Shown here piece by piece: positions 45,750-54,840 of a stretch of 64,000 nt of DNA. The stretch lies in the NCBI GenBank assembly GCA_958296015.1, contig CATQIH010000013.1, forward strand, positions 338,081-402,080, given 5' to 3'. Source of the stretch: Cyclobacteriaceae bacterium (GTDB lineage: Bacteria > Bacteroidota > Bacteroidia > Cytophagales > Cyclobacteriaceae). Each line of letters begins with the position of its first letter. Positions within the stretch are counted from its first letter, which is position 1. Made by a program: the position numbers and the translations under genes. The notes beneath the pieces were generated by a model. The model saw nothing but the letters and a program-made list of their open reading frames with translations. It was not told the DNA's origin and ran no database searches.

Positions 45750-46574
45750 ATGCTGCAATCACCAAACCTGATTCCCCTGGCCTTTTCAGTGCTGGGTGTG
45801 CTGTTAGCCGTCATTTCCTTTTACCTGAGTGGTAGGGTTAGATTACACGCGGCTATCACCCATATGCTTTCGTTTACTTTTTTGTTCTGTGTGATAGGGG
45901 CTGCCGGTCGCTGGATCATGCTCATTGAGCAAATGCACCTGATCATCCTGGTCGTTTTTTTTCTGCTGGGCATGTGGCATACGTGGTCGGTATACCGGTT
46001 TCAGACGTGGAGCAGAAAAGAAAATTATCTGGCAGAAGTGTGCTTCACCCTGGTGATTTTTTGCCTGGGAGAAGCTGGATATTTATGGCTGTTCCAACTG
46101 GTCAACGATACGCCGCCCAGTTGGCTGATGGCGGGCACTGCCTTGCCTTTTTTACTGCCCTTTTTATTACACAAAGCCTATCTGCTGTGGCAAAGTATTC
46201 CTGACAAAATCTACTATGTGTGGCAGCATAGTGAGCATCTGAATACGCCCACACCGGCAGAAGGGGATACCATTATGATGCATTTCCTGATGAAAAAAGG
46301 GGATACCAATGCTAAAGACAGTAAGTTTACGGTGAAGGCCCCCCTAAATATGAAGATAGGCGATATTTTTCATTACTTTTTAAATAACTACAACCAGCAA
46401 AACACCGGCGAACCTGTGCTGGCAAATTCAAAATCAACGCCTTTTGGGTGGTATTTTTATGTGAAAACAGGGTGGATTAGCAGAGAATCTGTCAACCCCA
46501 ACATCAGTGTTTTCCGCAATCAACTGAGAGAAGATACACATATCTACGCCAAAAGGGTTTACCTCGATTATTAA
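45750..46574 (+). CDS. TssN-like membrane protein (type VI secretion, T6SSiii)
   Basis: A 274-residue protein with about five N-terminal membrane helices (residues 5-150) and a cytoplasmic C-terminal domain (KFTVKAPLNMKIGDIFHYFLNNYN, then PFGWYFYVKTGWIS and LREDTHIYAKRVYLDY). This layout matches TssN, a membrane part unique to the Bacteroidota type VI secretion system. The tail reads like a DNA- or ubiquitin-fold-like module (EDTHIYAKRV). The next gene is TssR-like and starts 16 bp downstream. No sheath, tube, baseplate or ClpV gene occurs in the window, so the pair is isolated here. Confidence 0.6.
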   Translation: MLQSPNLIPLAFSVLGVLLAVISFYLSGRVRLHAAITHMLSFTFLFCVIGAAGRWIMLIEQMHLIILVVFFLLGMWHTWSVYRFQTWSRKENYLAEVCFTLVIFCLGEAGYLWLFQLVNDTPPSWLMAGTALPFLLPFLLHKAYLLWQSIPDKIYYVWQHSEHLNTPTPAEGDTIMMHFLMKKGDTNAKDSKFTVKAPLNMKIGDIFHYFLNNYNQQNTGEPVLANSKSTPFGWYFYVKTGWISRESVNPNISVFRNQLREDTHIYAKRVYLDY

Positions 46575-46589
46575 TATCCCCTCAAAGCC

Positions 46590-47651
46590 ATGCGCGTACA
46601 TGAAATGATAGAACCGCTAAACCAGGGAGACCGCAGGCGGGCCATTGCAAAGTTTGTAGTGGTGTGTGGTATCCTGCTGCTGTTGATTCCTGCTATCGTC
46701 CTGATTTATAATCAGTTCCCTGCTGATTATATGTTGGAAGGAGATGGGGCGCAGATAGCACCTGCAAGTGCTGATCCGGCACCGGAAGCCGGAACAACGG
46801 AAGAAAAGCTCCGGCGTGCTATGCTGGAACGCAGCAATGTGAACCTGACGTTGCTGGTAGATGCTACACCTGGTATGGAGGCGTTTATCAAAACAGTAGC
46901 TGAGGTGGCCGATACGGTCAATCGTACTTATGCACTCAATATGATGGTGGCCTGTTACCGAGATGCCGCCGAAGGGCAATGGATGTACCTGGACAATGAC
47001 ATGACGGGCGAGTCGCCGGGAGCATGGCTGCGAAGCCTGAGTACCACGGTGATGTATGATAAAGACGAGCCGGAAGCCGTATACTATGGTCTGCGGCAAG
47101 CCCTGCGCGGTCCGCATCTGGCGAAAGGTGAATCTAATATACTGATACTGATTGGCGACGCTGGCAACCATGCCCAGGAAACCATCACGGATGTGCCAGC
47201 TTCGGATATTATCGACTTGCTGATGACCAAAAACTGCTACCTGGCGGCAATACAAACCCGGCAGCCCACCAGCGATCCGGCTTTTGCCGCTTTTGGTGAG
47301 CAGATGCGGCGGGAGATCATGGCTCCGGCCCTGCAACGTTACCAGGATAACTCCCTAACAGAGGAAAAAATGAAAGGCGGCACAGCCATGCTCTCTGATG
47401 CCAAACACCATTATTACTTGTTTACACCCGGCAAAAATCAACGCCTTAGCCCTGATGCTTTGCGACAGCAAATGCTGCATTATCTGGAAAGCACCATCTC
47501 TTCTGTTTACAGCCATATACGTGCTATCAAAGCGTTGCAAACTGGCAAAGCCACCCAAGAAGATATATCCATGCTCGTGCCTTTTCTGAAAGATTACAGC
47601 ATCAGTAAACAGGAACTGGAAACCTACCAGACCACTGCCAGCAGGAAATAA
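46590..47651 (+). CDS. TssR-like protein: membrane anchor plus von Willebrand factor A domain
   Basis: A 353-residue protein with one N-terminal membrane helix (about 20-45), a Pro/Ala-rich linker and a vWA domain. The domain starts LTLLVDATPGME, a variant of the MIDAS motif DxSxS (D-A-T-P-G), and continues LNMMVACYRDA and LILIGDAGNHA, the strand-loop that carries a second metal-site Asp. Such vWA proteins with this LIGDAGNH motif are described in the Bacteroidota T6SSiii as TssR; an N-terminal part like TssO is possible. It follows the TssN-like gene in the same operon. The identification is by pattern only. Confidence 0.55.
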   Translation: MRVHEMIEPLNQGDRRRAIAKFVVVCGILLLLIPAIVLIYNQFPADYMLEGDGAQIAPASADPAPEAGTTEEKLRRAMLERSNVNLTLLVDATPGMEAFIKTVAEVADTVNRTYALNMMVACYRDAAEGQWMYLDNDMTGESPGAWLRSLSTTVMYDKDEPEAVYYGLRQALRGPHLAKGESNILILIGDAGNHAQETITDVPASDIIDLLMTKNCYLAAIQTRQPTSDPAFAAFGEQMRREIMAPALQRYQDNSLTEEKMKGGTAMLSDAKHHYYLFTPGKNQRLSPDALRQQMLHYLESTISSVYSHIRAIKALQTGKATQEDISMLVPFLKDYSISKQELETYQTTASRK

Positions 47652-47818
47652 CAAGTATACAACCAGCAAATGCTATGCATAGCAGCAAAAATAGGACTCA
47701 TGGCGTTGCAGGATCACAAAATAACTTGTTAATTAGCATATACAGCCGGTAGGCAATCGTGAGTCTGCCTGTGCCTGCTAAAACTAACACTGATACAACC
47801 TCCTTAACCTGCCTACAC

Positions 47819-49000
47819 ATGAAAAACACTATCATCCCTTCCCTTCATCATCTATGGCTAGGTTTCTTTGCCCTGCTTATCTTATCTCCTCTGCAACAGG
47901 CTTTTGCCCAAAAGCAGTCCGGCTTCAACGGAATCAATACGCATATGAGCAACCTGTACCAACTCTCAGATGCCAAAACCCGCTCTATCAGTCCGGAGAA
48001 CTTTACGGGCGAAAAGGGCAAGGGCGGTATGGCAAAGCTGGAGGAAGGCAATGCCGGAGACGTAGCCCGCGACCTGGGGCAAGGGTGGAAAGTGAATCCG
48101 TTCATCATCATAGAACCCGGACAGACGTTTACCATTGCCGAAATGGAAGGCCCCGGTGCCATACAGCAGATATGGATGACACCCACCGGCAACTGGCGCT
48201 ACTCTATTTTGCGCTTTTACTGGGACGATGAGCAGGAACCATCTGTAGAAGTGCCGGTAGGTGATTTTTTTGGTATGGGATGGGGACAATATGCACCCCT
48301 GACTTCGCTAGCAGTTTGCGTCAATCCGGGGAGTGCCTTTAATGCTTATTGGGTGATGCCTTTCCGGAAGAAATGCAAGGTGACGATGGAAAATATCGGA
48401 GAAGAAGCCATGCGGTTGTATTATCAGATCAACTATACGCTCACGGAAGTACGGGAAGATGCCGCTTATTTTCATGCACAGTTTCGGCGAAGCAACCCGA
48501 CCAAAGGCTCCTTGTATACGCTGGTGGATGGCATCAAAGGAAAAGGGCAATATGTGGGCACTTACCTTGCCTGGGGCGTCAACAACAATGGGTGGTGGGG
48601 AGAAGGAGAGATCAAATTCTTTATGGATGGCGATAAGGAGTTTCCAACCATCAACGGCACGGGTGCAGAAGACTATTTTACTGGCTCCTACAACTTCGAA
48701 AACAAGAAGACCCACCAGTACGAAACCTTCTCTACCCCATATGCCGGTCTGCACCAGGTGATCAAGCCCAACGGGCTGTACCAGTCGCAGCAGCGGTTTG
48801 GCATGTATCGCTGGCATATCACCGATCCGATACGGTTTGAAAAAGACCTGACGGTGACCATTCAGGACCTGGGGTGGCGCAGCGGCGGACGCTACCTGCC
48901 CCAGCAGTCTGACATCAGTTCGGTAGTTTACTGGTACCAGACAGAACCACATGCCAGTTTCCCTAAGTTACCTGCTAAGAATGATTTGGAAGTAAACTGA
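47819..49000 (+). CDS. DUF2961 / GH172 family secreted glycoside hydrolase
   Basis: A 393-residue protein from the ATG at 47819 with a signal peptide (QQAFAQ). EGPGAIQQIWMT, YWDDEQEPSVEVPVGDFFGMGWG, AFNAYWVMPFRKK and NGTGAEDYFTGSYNFE are the signature stretches of DUF2961, now GH172 (arabinofuranosidase and difructose-anhydride-active enzymes). The acid residues in those segments include the expected catalytic pair. It is probably periplasmic or secreted. The substrate in this organism is unknown. It lies between the TssR-like and DUF2723 genes on the same strand. Confidence 0.84.
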   Translation: MKNTIIPSLHHLWLGFFALLILSPLQQAFAQKQSGFNGINTHMSNLYQLSDAKTRSISPENFTGEKGKGGMAKLEEGNAGDVARDLGQGWKVNPFIIIEPGQTFTIAEMEGPGAIQQIWMTPTGNWRYSILRFYWDDEQEPSVEVPVGDFFGMGWGQYAPLTSLAVCVNPGSAFNAYWVMPFRKKCKVTMENIGEEAMRLYYQINYTLTEVREDAAYFHAQFRRSNPTKGSLYTLVDGIKGKGQYVGTYLAWGVNNNGWWGEGEIKFFMDGDKEFPTINGTGAEDYFTGSYNFENKKTHQYETFSTPYAGLHQVIKPNGLYQSQQRFGMYRWHITDPIRFEKDLTVTIQDLGWRSGGRYLPQQSDISSVVYWYQTEPHASFPKLPAKNDLEVN

Positions 49001-49167
49001 CAGCTATCGGCAAATTGTATACAAGCTAAGCGAGACAAGGCCGCCAACGTTCATGCATGGCATATTTTAAGACATTGTACCAGCTTGCACCAACTTGTAC
49101 AAGCGGTGAACGGTGCTTCTGCCTGTCGTAAGCTACTTTGCTGCATTCATCAAAAGTACCCTGATCT

Positions 49168-52100
49168 ATGCAGTACCGTCAGATTAATCGGCTCACCGGA
49201 TGGCTGATATTTGTTGTCGCCACCACCGTGTATACGCTTACCGTAGAACCTACCGTCAGCCTGTGGGATTGTGGTGAGTTTATTGCCGCCGCGTATAAGT
49301 TGCAGGTGCCGCATCCGCCGGGTGCGCCGTTGTTTCTGTTGCTGGGACGTCTGTTTTCCTTCCTGGCAATGGGTAACACCGAACGGGTAGCTTTCTGGAT
49401 CAACATGATCAGCGTACTGAGCAGTGGAGCTACTGTGATGTTGCTGTACTGGACGATCACGCTGCTGGGTAAAAAGGTGTTGAAGGTAGTGCATGGACAG
49501 GAAACCAAAGTGCAAACTATCTGGCTGGTAAGTAGTGGCGTAGTGGGCGCACTGGCATATACCTTTTCAGATTCGTTCTGGTTTTCGGCAACCGAAGCAG
49601 AAGTATATGGGCTGTCGTCTTTCTTCATGGCTTTGGTCTTCTGGGCTATGCTTGCCTGGGAGCATATTGATTCACCTGCCAGAGCCAATCGCTCGGCGGC
49701 ATCCCGCTGGCTGATCTTTATTGCCTACATGATGGGCCTGTCGATAGGTGTGCATCTGCTCAACCTGGTGACGATTCCGGCACTGGCATTGATCTACTAC
49801 TTTCGTTGGGCAGATAGAACAATGACCAGCAGACGCGTTACAAACACGCCCGAGTATAAGGTAAATGTAAAAATTAGCGCGCGTTTGAAACGCGTGATCA
49901 CCAAACAGGCTACAAACGCACCTGAGTATAAAGGAATAACGATACGCGGCATCATCATCACACTGATGATCAGTCTGGGACTGATCGGGCTGACCATGGT
50001 GGGCATCATTCCCGGATTGCCTTCGGTGGCTGGTTCATTGGAGGTGTTCTTCGTCAATAGTCTGGGCATGCCGTTTGGCTCCGGGCTGATTTTCTTTGTG
50101 GTGCTCCTGCTAGGCAGTTTGGGGTACGGCTTGTATTATTCCATCAAACACCAGAAAGTACTACTCAATACCGGCCTGCTGGCACTTATCTTCATTCTGA
50201 TCGGCTATGCTTCCTATGCGCTGGTGCTGATTCGCTCCAACTACAACCCTCCTATTGATGAAAACAATCCTGAAACCATCATCAGCTTTGTTTCTTACCT
50301 GAAGCGGGATCAGTATGGTAGCCGCCCTTTGCTGTATGGCCCTTATTTTTCGGCCAAACTAACAGACCAACAGGAAGGAGCACCCATGTATGAAAAGGGA
50401 AAAGACCGGTACATCCTGACTAACCATAAGCTAGAGAATATCTATGATCCGAAGCAGTCTACCCTTTTCCCCAGAGCCTACAGCACACAGGACAACCATG
50501 CCGAACTGTACCGTCGCTGGATGGGATTGGGGCCAAATGAAAATCCTGACTTTGGTGATAACCTGTCGTTCTTCTTCCGTTATCAGCTTGGGCATATGTA
50601 TCTACGTTACTTTATGTGGAACTTTGCCGGACGTGAGAGCGACATCAGAGATGCTGGCTGGCTGCTGCCGTGGCAGGGACGCGATGTGCCGGAAGCTCTG
50701 GCAAGCAACAAAGCCTGCAACAACTACCTGATGCTGCCGCTCTTGCTGGGTTTGCTGGGGCTTTTTTTTCAATACAAAAAAGATGTCAAAGGATTTTCGG
50801 TGGTGGCAATGCTGTTTGTGCTCACTGGCATTGCGCTGGTTATTTACCTCAACTCCCCACCGGTAGAACCCCGTGAGCGGGATTATATCTATGTAGGTTC
50901 CTATTACGCCTTTGCCATCTGGATTGGGCTTGGCGTGATGGCAGTGGCACAGTTTGCCACACAGCTTCTCAAAAATAGGCAACATGCCGGTATGGCTGCC
51001 GCTTTCATATGCCTGTCAGTGCCTGTGTTGATGGCCGAGCAGGGCTGGGATGATCATGACCGTACCGGGCGATATTTTGCCGAAGATATGGCTAAAAACG
51101 TGCTGTCTTCCTGTGCGCCCAACGCCATCCTGTTTACCGGCGGCGACAACGACACCTTTCCGCTGTGGTATGCCCAGGAAGTAGAAGGTTTCCGCACCGA
51201 CGTGCGCGTGATCGTGTTATCGTATTTCAATACCGACTGGTACATCAACCAGATGAAGCGACCGGCGTATGACTCCGATCCGCTGCCCTTATCGCTTACA
51301 GAAGAAAACTACAAGCAAGGCGGTGCCAACGACTATCTGCCGTATGTGGAAAGGCCCGGTATCAAAGGTGCTATCAGCCTGGAACAGTTTCTCAAACTTA
51401 TCAGAGATGATTCACCGGCCCTGCAACTGCCGGATGCCCACATAAAATATAACACCGTGCCTGCCGAAACCTTTTATCTGGATATAAAAACCCATTCACC
51501 TACCGAAAAGCAGGACGTGATGGCATCAACCGGTATGAATGAAAACCCCGGCATTCCTACCTCTTTACAAGAAATTATTCCCGAAAATATGCACAACTTA
51601 TATACAAACCGCTTGTATATCCACCTGAAAAGCAACGGCTTGGAGAAGAAAGACCTGATGATGCTGGACCTGCTGGCTACCAACCAGTGGGAGCGGCCTG
51701 TCTATTTCAATACCACTTCTCTGATGGGCACCAACCTGGATTTCAGTGCCAACGTGGTGCAGGAAGGAGCTGCCTACCGGTTGCTGCCCGTCACCAATCC
51801 CAATCCTGTCGATGTGCTGGTCAACAGCCCTGCGATGTATGATAACATGATGCACAAGTTCTCCTGGCGGGCATTGGATGATCCGGAGGTTTATTATACT
51901 ACCGAAGATCACATTTACAGAGGAATTTCTACTTACCGCCAGTATTTCAATACGCTAATCGGCACGTTGCTGGAAGAAGGTAAGACGGAAAAAGCCCGAA
52001 AAGCCCTGCTGGAATGCCTGAAGGTGATGCCCGATAGTGTCGTCGCCTATGATTTTAATACGGTAGAAATTGTTGGATTCCTGTGGACGCTTCAGGAAAA

Positions 52101-52311
52101 AGAAAAAGCCCTGGCTCTGAGCAGCAAGCTTCAGGGGGAAGCTAAAAAGCTACTGGATTACTACCTAAAAGAAGGGGACGTAAACAACATAGAAGTGACC
52201 CGCAACCTGGTGCTCTTACAATCGCTGGCAAAAATATTACAACAACACAATGCCCAAAATGCCGATACGGTGATGCGGGACTTTGTGCGATATTATCAGC
52301 TGGTGCAATGA
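49168..52311 (+). CDS. DUF2723 integral membrane glycosyltransferase (protein O-mannosyltransferase-like)
   Basis: A 1047-residue protein: about a dozen membrane helices, the DCGEFIAAAYKLQVPHPPGAPLFLL catalytic-loop motif (Asp-Cys-Gly-Glu), DNPPVEPRER-type loop (SPPVEPRERDYIYVGSYYAF) and a soluble C-terminal domain with TPR-like helices (LEEGKTEKARKALLECL). DUF2723 proteins are Bacteroidota GT-C-like enzymes thought to transfer a lipid-linked sugar to secreted proteins. Residues about 220-258 (SRRVTNTPEYK...ATNAPEYKG) are an unusual insertion encoded by a palindromic repeat, which interrupts a loop between helices without breaking the frame. Confidence 0.87.
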   Translation: MQYRQINRLTGWLIFVVATTVYTLTVEPTVSLWDCGEFIAAAYKLQVPHPPGAPLFLLLGRLFSFLAMGNTERVAFWINMISVLSSGATVMLLYWTITLLGKKVLKVVHGQETKVQTIWLVSSGVVGALAYTFSDSFWFSATEAEVYGLSSFFMALVFWAMLAWEHIDSPARANRSAASRWLIFIAYMMGLSIGVHLLNLVTIPALALIYYFRWADRTMTSRRVTNTPEYKVNVKISARLKRVITKQATNAPEYKGITIRGIIITLMISLGLIGLTMVGIIPGLPSVAGSLEVFFVNSLGMPFGSGLIFFVVLLLGSLGYGLYYSIKHQKVLLNTGLLALIFILIGYASYALVLIRSNYNPPIDENNPETIISFVSYLKRDQYGSRPLLYGPYFSAKLTDQQEGAPMYEKGKDRYILTNHKLENIYDPKQSTLFPRAYSTQDNHAELYRRWMGLGPNENPDFGDNLSFFFRYQLGHMYLRYFMWNFAGRESDIRDAGWLLPWQGRDVPEALASNKACNNYLMLPLLLGLLGLFFQYKKDVKGFSVVAMLFVLTGIALVIYLNSPPVEPRERDYIYVGSYYAFAIWIGLGVMAVAQFATQLLKNRQHAGMAAAFICLSVPVLMAEQGWDDHDRTGRYFAEDMAKNVLSSCAPNAILFTGGDNDTFPLWYAQEVEGFRTDVRVIVLSYFNTDWYINQMKRPAYDSDPLPLSLTEENYKQGGANDYLPYVERPGIKGAISLEQFLKLIRDDSPALQLPDAHIKYNTVPAETFYLDIKTHSPTEKQDVMASTGMNENPGIPTSLQEIIPENMHNLYTNRLYIHLKSNGLEKKDLMMLDLLATNQWERPVYFNTTSLMGTNLDFSANVVQEGAAYRLLPVTNPNPVDVLVNSPAMYDNMMHKFSWRALDDPEVYYTTEDHIYRGISTYRQYFNTLIGTLLEEGKTEKARKALLECLKVMPDSVVAYDFNTVEIVGFLWTLQEKEKALALSSKLQGEAKKLLDYYLKEGDVNNIEVTRNLVLLQSLAKILQQHNAQNADTVMRDFVRYYQLVQ
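49833..49940 (+). repeat. Palindromic repeat element inserted in frame within the DUF2723 gene
   Basis: Two direct repeats, GTTACAAACACGCCCGAGTATAAGG (about 49837-49861) and GCTACAAACGCACCTGAGTATAAAGG (about 49909-49934), flank the perfect palindrome CGCGTTTGAAACGCG (49880-49894). A related GCGGGT hairpin followed by TACAAAC occurs in intergenic DNA at 13814. The element keeps the frame and adds about 36 residues (TNTPEYK ... TNAPEYKG). Confidence 0.82.
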
Positions 52312-52433
52312 TTGTTGATGTTTGTCTTTCACAGGTAGTCAATTGATACCATTGAAGCCACAATAAGTTATCCATATCATCTCTGAATCTCAAAGCAATG
52401 AGCGCATAGATATCTTAAAGAGAATTGCAAGGA

Positions 52434-52793
52434 CTATTTTCTCCGCCTGATTTTTGAAAGATTTTCTATATCATCGATATCTCTGGGCCTGGCAGAAGCA
52501 ATTTTATTTGTGATAAGATCGTCATAATGAATTTCTGATGATCTTTATCAAATAAATCAGCCATTGTTGTCAACCCTTCGGTAAAAATTATTGACGCTTT
52601 CTCCTGGTAATGCCTGATAGACTTCTATTATTTTTGAGCCCTTTCCATAGCTATCACCATATATTTTTTTGTTTAACCTATACATTTCTCGCAGGCGTTT
52701 TCCTTCATCCATATCAATGGCATGTAACTAACCATATAGCCTTTGCTCTTCGAAGGAAGTATGGAAAACAATAGGTTTTAATTTCTTAGCCAT
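52434..52793 (-). pseudogene. Decayed nucleotidyltransferase-like gene pair remnant
   Basis: On the minus strand, an ATG at 52793 gives MAKKLKPIVFHTSFEEQR, like the small partner protein of Bacteroidota nucleotidyltransferase pairs, then a stop, then a fragment with KIYGDSYGKGSK and further stops, then HYDDLITNKIASARPRDIDDIENL, which is the typical C-terminal end of the nucleotidyltransferase (DUF6036-type) itself. In-frame stops (TAG, TGA, TGA-TAA) interrupt it. The middle of the second gene is missing. It is a remnant of an accessory two-gene module. Confidence 0.55.
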
Positions 52794-52857
52794 TTGCGTA
52801 AAAATTTAATCTAGCTATTTGCTTGCAAATTCGCATGTATAAAAGCTGTCAACCAAC

Positions 52858-53022
52858 TCAAACCTGTTCTTCCTTGTCTTGATCTTTCACCCTGGCATTG
52901 AAATACCTGGTGCCAGCATCAAAAAACGTTCTTGCCGAGACAAGTAAGCGAACAAGCAGATAAGTGATAAAAATAGCCAGCGTGATATACACCACCATAT
53001 ACAAATTGAAAAAAGGATTCAT
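52858..53022 (-). CDS. Small hypothetical membrane protein
   Basis: From the ATG at 53022 (MNPFFNLYMVVYITLAIFITYLLVRLLVSAR) this gives a 54-residue protein with one membrane helix and a charged tail ending KDQDKEEQV. Codon content and hydrophobicity fit a real small membrane protein, but I recognise no family. It stands alone between the remnant gene and rpmE2. An in-frame upstream start would lengthen it by 22 residues. Confidence 0.4.
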   Translation of the reverse strand: MNPFFNLYMVVYITLAIFITYLLVRLLVSARTFFDAGTRYFNARVKDQDKEEQV

Positions 53023-53186
53023 TACGATGTTGTTAATAGCCTGTACGTTAGATTTCAGCCTTGAGCAAGACTCAGGTAAGCTAATCAAATAATGTGTATG
53101 ATGTGCGTTGAAAGGACAGAAAAGATGCTATGTGCATAAACAAAAAAAATCGCAGGTCGATATTCGGATTTTCAGATAGTATGCGT

Positions 53187-53194
53187 TATATTTG
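53187..53194 (+). promoter_or_regulatory. Candidate promoter box TATATTTG of rpmE2
   Basis: An exact TAnnTTTG match 71-78 bp upstream of the rpmE2 ATG, followed by a purine-start region (CAACTC) at the expected +1. The -33 element is weak. This is the most convincing promoter call in the window because of the strong expression expected for a ribosomal protein. Confidence 0.5.
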
Positions 53195-53221
53195 CAACTC
53201 TTTTTCAAAAATGAACACTAC

Positions 53222-53239
53222 AAACGGCAAAATCCGTTT
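53222..53239 (+). promoter_or_regulatory. Leader hairpin AAACGG/CCGTTT before rpmE2
   Basis: AAACGG-CAAAAT-CCGTTT forms a perfect 6-bp stem with a six-base loop in the 5' leader, 26 bp upstream of the ATG. It could be a simple leader fold or an autoregulatory site, as seen in other ribosomal protein genes. No further evidence. Confidence 0.35.
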
Positions 53240-53264
53240 TCCGGTTTAGACAAATAATAAGGCT

Positions 53265-53513
53265 ATGAAAAAAGACATTCATCCAGGTTATAAAAAAGTG
53301 ATTTTCCACGACACTTCCAGCGATACCAAGTTTCTGACGGCATCTACCATGACATCCGACGAGACCACAGAGTGGGAAGATGGCAACACGTATCCGGTCA
53401 TCAAGATAGAGGTAAGTTCTGCATCTCACCCTTTCTACACTGGTAAAAAGCTGTATGTAGATACCGCAGGACGTGTGGAGAAATTCAACCGACGATACAA
53501 AAAAGAGAAGTAG
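53265..53513 (+). CDS. rpmE2: Ribosomal protein L31, type B
   Basis: An 82-residue protein with [29 protein letters not shown] and the C-terminal [27 protein letters not shown], the standard type B L31, which lacks the zinc-binding Cys ligands of type A. It sits in the large ribosomal subunit at the central protuberance. It has its own promoter-like box and a strong terminator. Confidence 0.96.
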   Translation: MKKDIHPGYKKVIFHDTSSDTKFLTASTMTSDETTEWEDGNTYPVIKIEVSSASHPFYTGKKLYVDTAGRVEKFNRRYKKEK

Positions 53514-53540
53514 TCTTCTGCTGCTTTTACCTTGCGCGCA

Positions 53541-53571
53541 AAGTCTTCAGGCAAATCTGAAGACTTTTTTG
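53541..53571 (+). terminator. Intrinsic terminator of rpmE2
   Basis: AAGTCTTCAG-GCAAAT-CTGAAGACTT is a perfect 10-bp stem followed by a T-run (T6), 27 bp after the rpmE2 stop. Confidence 0.92.
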
Positions 53572-53654
53572 TTTGGGTATAAACTTTGGAGCCCTTCGAC
53601 CTGGGTTTGGTAAAACAAACGCAGGTGCGTAATTTAGCCGTAAAAACTCTCTGC

Positions 53655-54836
53655 ATGCAGTTTACCGATATTTACGGACTCCACGAGGTAAAAAAGAGCC
53701 TGATCCAGTCAGCAGATGCCGGGCAGGTAGCACACGCACAGCTATTTCTGGGGCCGGAGGGAAGTGCCAACCTGGCGATGGCACTGGCCTTTGCTACCTA
53801 CCTGAACTGCGAAAAGAGGCATCCCAATGGTTCCTATGATGCTGACCCCTCCGCAGACAAAATGGAACGGCTGATCCATCCTGATTTTCACTTTGTATTT
53901 CCGGTGAGTGCTACCAAAAATATCACGGGCAAAGATGTGATTAGCGATAGCTATATCAAAGAGTGGCGTTCCTTCCTTCAGGAAAATCCTTATGGCAATG
54001 TAGCCGACTGGAGCGCGCATTTTGGCGGAGAAAACAAACAACTCAATATCTCCAAAGAAGAAAGCCGCCATATCATCCGCAAACTTAGTCTCAAAGCTTT
54101 TGAAGGACGCTACAAGATCGTGTTGCTCTGGATGCCCGAATATCTGCACCCGGCAGCAGCCAATGGCATCCTGAAGATTTTGGAAGAACCCCCCGAGCAT
54201 ACGGTCTTTCTGCTGGTAACCCACGATGCCGAAAAGCTGCTGCCCACCATCATCTCCCGTACACAAATTGTAGACATTCCTGCCTTCAGCGACGAGGAGA
54301 TCATCCATATACTGACTGAGAAAGAAGATGCCGGTAATGAAAAGCAACATATACGCATACAGCAGACTGCTACCCTAGCAGATGGTAACCTGAACCAGGC
54401 ATTTCGCCTGATGCACGAAGTGGAAGAAGACAGCCACCAACTGTTCCGGCAGTGGATGCGGCTTTGCTATACCAGAGACTATACAAAGATGGTGGAGATG
54501 GCAGATCAGTTTCAGAAGCTGGGTAAAGAAGCACAGAAAAGTCTGTTGCACTATGGCCTGAGCATGATGCGCGAAACCCTGATCATGCAGTCGGTAGATA
54601 CTTTGCAGGCAGCCGGGCAGGTGGAAGATACCATCAGCATAGAAAAAGTACTGATCCGGCTGAAAGGAGACGAGCTGTCTTTTGTCGCCAACTTCAGCAA
54701 GGTGATAGATTTTGGCAAAGTAGACCAGATCACCCGCTTGCTCAACGAAGCTCATTATCACCTGGAAAGAAATGCTAGTCCGAAAATTATTTTTTTAGAC
54801 ATTTCCTTAAGAATCGCTCATATTATTCGTTCATAA
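53655..54836 (+). CDS. holB: DNA polymerase III delta' subunit-like clamp-loader protein
   Basis: A 393-residue protein from the ATG at 53655 (MQFTDIYGLHEV). It has the AAA+ layout of HolB: an eroded P-loop (LFLGPEGSANLAMALAF), Cys-containing zinc region (YLNCEKRHP), a long insertion, the sensor-1 region (HPAAANGILKILEEPPEHTVFLLVTHD) and the SRTQ motif (TIISRTQIVDIPAF). Delta' is a stator of the clamp loader and does not hydrolyse ATP, matching the imperfect P-loop. It precedes hemC by 4 bp. The start with MQ was preferred over an upstream in-frame codon. Confidence 0.9.
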   Translation: MQFTDIYGLHEVKKSLIQSADAGQVAHAQLFLGPEGSANLAMALAFATYLNCEKRHPNGSYDADPSADKMERLIHPDFHFVFPVSATKNITGKDVISDSYIKEWRSFLQENPYGNVADWSAHFGGENKQLNISKEESRHIIRKLSLKAFEGRYKIVLLWMPEYLHPAAANGILKILEEPPEHTVFLLVTHDAEKLLPTIISRTQIVDIPAFSDEEIIHILTEKEDAGNEKQHIRIQQTATLADGNLNQAFRLMHEVEEDSHQLFRQWMRLCYTRDYTKMVEMADQFQKLGKEAQKSLLHYGLSMMRETLIMQSVDTLQAAGQVEDTISIEKVLIRLKGDELSFVANFSKVIDFGKVDQITRLLNEAHYHLERNASPKIIFLDISLRIAHIIRS

Positions 54837-54840
54837 GACA

